A DNA stretch of 5,042 nucleotides from the NCBI GenBank assembly GCA_944325475.1, contig CALVAF010000010.1:1-5042 (forward strand). The letters are read 5' to 3'. Under the pieces are notes generated by a model. That model had not been told where the DNA came from, did not search any database, and saw only the letters and a list, made by a program, of their open reading frames with translations. Of this stretch, positions 4,757 through 5,042 are shown in pieces (position 1 is the first letter of the stretch; each line of letters opens with the position of its first letter). The stretch comes from an uncultured Helicobacter sp. GTDB taxonomy: Bacteria > Campylobacterota > Campylobacteria > Campylobacterales > Helicobacteraceae. A program made the position numbers and the translations under genes.

Positions 4757-5042
4757 CTAAGAATGTCTGCATTCTTTCATTATGATATTAAATTGCTGCA
4801 CAAAAATGGGATTGCTAGAAATATCAAAACCATAAACAATACGCCTCACATCTCGCTCACTAAGCTTTTCTAGCGCCTCTCTTACGACACTCCCAAAATC
4901 ATACTCATCTTCACTAAGAATTGCTTCCCCAATTTGTTTTGTGAATCTCTTAATGAGGTTTTTCTCTTCTTTTTCCCTTTATTTATCTTCTAATAACACC
5001 CTCTCAATGTGCTGCAAAACTTTCTTCTTTTTCTGTTTTAAG
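4757..5042 (-). pseudogene. 3' part of an unrecognised gene with an in-frame TAA, runs off the right edge
   Basis: One frame gives a lysine-rich stretch containing KKKKVLQHIERVLLEDK, then TAA at 4981-4979, then 73 more codons in the same frame ending with TAG at 4759-4757. The second part is charged and helical at first (REKEEKNLIKRFTKQ), then has EDEYDFGSVVREALEKL, DVRRIVYGFDIS and a tail ending KECRHS. It has no ATG, GTG or TTG start near its beginning, so it cannot easily be a separate gene. The continuity in one frame suggests a coding sequence broken by a CAA-to-TAA or GAA-to-TAA change, or a base error. I do not recognise the family and assign no function. Its stop overlaps the ribosome binding site of the metallophosphoesterase (9-bp gap), so the two are probably cotranscribed. 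The 5' end is outside the window. Confidence 0.55.

Noticed and set aside
4760..4978. Separate small gene starting after the TAA at 4979-4981
   Set aside because: The 73-codon frame has no ATG, GTG or TTG near its beginning; the first in-frame ATG is seven codons before its end, so an independent gene is unlikely.
1..5042. CRISPR array, insertion sequence, tRNA, rRNA or riboswitch
   Set aside because: No regularly spaced repeats, transposase motifs, terminal inverted repeats or recognisable RNA folds were seen, and no gap between genes exceeds about 80 bp.

Overview
The window looks like chromosome from a Helicobacter-type member of the Campylobacterales (Campylobacterota). The DNA is AT-rich by eye, genes are tightly packed, stop and start codons overlap, and the -10 boxes are TATAAT-like. 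One long gene encodes what I read as PflA, the periplasmic TPR scaffold protein specific to the Campylobacter/Helicobacter flagellar motor. All genes lie on the minus strand, so transcription runs from high to low coordinates.

Layout in transcription order: (1) 5042-4757, the 3' end of an unrecognised charged gene with an in-frame TAA at 4979-4981. (2) 4747-3636, a membrane-anchored metallophosphoesterase of the YkuE/YaeI type, split by a one-base frameshift at an A6 tract. The halves are a three-helix membrane segment and a catalytic domain with every metal-binding motif. Restoring one base gives a continuous protein of about 370 residues. (3) A 70-bp gap with a likely pflA promoter. (4) 3565-1181, pflA, carrying an 11-T homopolymer early in the gene. 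(5) 1188-964, xseB, overlapping pflA by 8 bp. (6) 967-191, a nitrilase-superfamily protein overlapping xseB through ATGA; it appears to have lost two of its three catalytic residues. (7) An 80-bp gap holding a perfect 12-bp inverted repeat whose loop is a TATAAT box. (8) 110-1, the N-terminal part of a gene that resembles rpoD.

The pflA-xseB-nitrilase block is probably one transcript with coupled translation. The metallophosphoesterase lies 9 bp downstream of gene (1) and probably shares its transcript. rpoD seems to have its own promoter.

No mobile element, CRISPR array, tRNA or rRNA is visible, and I see no clearly new multi-gene system. The most interesting signals are small-scale: a candidate phase-variation tract in pflA, a catalytically dead nitrilase fold co-translated with xseB, a dnaX-type slippery heptamer at the xseB/nitrilase junction, and two neighbouring gene lesions that are either real decay or switching, or sequence errors.
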